Shown here piece after piece: positions 62,883 to 64,000 of a stretch of DNA of 64,000 nucleotides (the first letter of the stretch is position 1; each line of letters starts with the position of its first letter). The DNA is taken from the NCBI GenBank assembly GCA_029224185.1, contig CM055190.1, positions 19,723,015 to 19,787,014 of the forward strand. Reading direction: 5' to 3'. The notes beneath the pieces were generated by a model. That model had not been told where the DNA came from and made no database searches. It saw nothing but the letters and a program-made list of their open reading frames with translations. Position numbers and translations under genes: made by a program. Source of the stretch: Karalla daura (Eukaryota > Chordata > Actinopteri > Chaetodontiformes > Leiognathidae).

Positions 62883-64000
62883 GGGAGGTGCACACATCCT
62901 GTCCGGCATATGCTGCTTGTCATGTACAGTGTGACCACTGGTAGCAGGAGATGGCATCGCAATCTGTAATCAAAGACCCTGAAATCCAACTCACCGTGCA
63001 TATACCCGTCCTCTCTACAAACCTTTCTTTTCCCCCACCTTATACTTCCTCGCTGCTTAAAAGACAATTAGCATCTCCTTTCCTTACCCTCGCTTCCCTT
63101 TCCTTTCCCTTTCTACACTGTTGCAAATAATGGTTGCGACATCAAAGATGAGATAACCGGGAGGGTTGTTTTTCAGCCCTTCTCCGTCAGACAGGTAGCT
63201 GAGTGCGAAGCGTGGAGCGTCTTGTTAACATAAAGATCGAGCGTGGATAAGTGGGTGAATCATAAAGAGGAGACAGTGACGCAAGACGGTTGTTCTCACT
63301 GAAAATCTGCAGGGGGCCATATCAGTTGATGATGATCATGTTACAGCGTACCGTATCTTACCCTGTCCAGTCCTTTTCTTTTCCAGTTCTGCCACGCAGC
63401 CTCTATCAGTCTGTTTATGCCTTTATTGTACAAGATACAAGTTTCATTATTAATCGCTATGCGGTACATGGTTGCATAATGAAGTGCTATTTGTGGTTCC
63501 TTCATACTACTCTCAAATCAAAAAAATATATAAAGGGTTAGATAAATAAATAATGAGCTGTATGAAAGTGCAGATGATCAAGTCTGTTGTCTTATTCTGT
63601 AACAGGCTGTAGCTGGGGGTGGTAGTCACATATCTACCCTTCATACTGTGATGTTCTTTTGTACTCTGCTCCATATAGTATGTATACTGTCCAGCTCTGT
63701 CCTACCTTATTGAATCCTACCTTGTCCTATTTGTGCCGTCCTGCCCTAATGTCTGCAACACATCCCTTAGTATAATCGGGTACATCCGCTCACATAATAT
63801 ATGCTGCTATATTGAGACTCCTCCGATTGTGTCCAGTGTGTGCTGAAGACGGGGAACTTCAGCGCACACACATATGTATATCGTACTGATCATTCTGCTT
63901 GTCCAGATGGGATGTATTTTAAGCACCGTGCATGTCTCTGTGCGTATCTCCCACATTTGCATGCAGTATGGCAGCTCTGGCAGAAATCCAGGGCTATACG
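62883..64000. other. intronic noncoding stretch to the window end
   Basis: No exon was recognised. A pyrimidine-rich stretch lies at 63075-63118. The last 1.1 kb is unique sequence with no sign of the second NTRK3 exon. Confidence 0.5.

Larger units (their letters stand above)
44180..64000 (+). other. NTRK3: NTRK3 intron 1 (continues beyond the window)
   Basis: From the donor at 44180 to the window end no second TrkC exon is recognisable. The next exon should encode a sequence beginning like I-x-I-E-N-W and the first leucine-rich repeat. The intron is therefore at least 19.8 kb. Within it 44186-44911 and 45400-48461 are unique noncoding DNA with no recognised gene. 46060-46260 is AT-rich with many TAAT/ATTA cores. 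A very large first intron is normal for NTRK3 in vertebrates, and such introns often hold regulatory elements. Confidence 0.8.

Noticed and set aside
44186..64000. Search for the second NTRK3 coding exon
   Set aside because: No segment encoding the expected I-x-I-E-N-W / first LRR sequence between AG and GT was seen.

Overview
The window is nuclear DNA of a ray-finned fish, probably a percomorph. The lineage is inferred, not proven. The evidence is long CA/TG, GA and CT microsatellites, scattered remnants of DNA transposons and dispersed repeats familiar from teleost genomes, and very low coding density. There is no bacterial or phage gene organisation, no rRNA or tRNA gene and no CRISPR array. 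Repeat families are named from remembered consensus words, because no search could be run.

One gene can be supported. The first coding exon of a neurotrophin-3 receptor gene (NTRK3/TrkC family) lies on the + strand at 43938-44179. It encodes the initiator methionine, the signal peptide, the N-terminal cysteine cluster and the start of the mature ectodomain, and ends at a GTAAGT donor in phase 2. The next NTRK3 exon was not found, so intron 1 runs to the window end (at least 19.8 kb).

Layout: 1-43.3 kb is upstream intergenic DNA, or partly introns of undetected 5' untranslated exons. I see no protein-coding gene there. It holds microsatellites, fragments of Tc1-like and hAT-like elements, LINE 3' tails, and several copies of common teleost dispersed repeats. 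From 43.3 to 43.94 kb is the presumed promoter/5' leader, pyrimidine-rich, with a 19-residue upstream ORF in strong start context. From 44.18 to 64 kb is intron 1. It contains a large CA repeat, a C-tract able to form a G-quadruplex on the other strand, two copies of one dispersed repeat either side of a CpG-rich patch, a dispersed repeat split by a hAT-like insertion, and an internally deleted Tc1-like transposon.

The most interesting unexplained spot is 50797-51030 in intron 1. A perfect TATAAAAG box lies about 70 bp before a CpG-dense 51-codon ORF with a signal-peptide-like start. This could be an intronic promoter with a small secreted product or alternative first exon, or it could be chance. 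Almost all longer open frames in the window run through CA repeats or look like random noncoding translation, and were not annotated.
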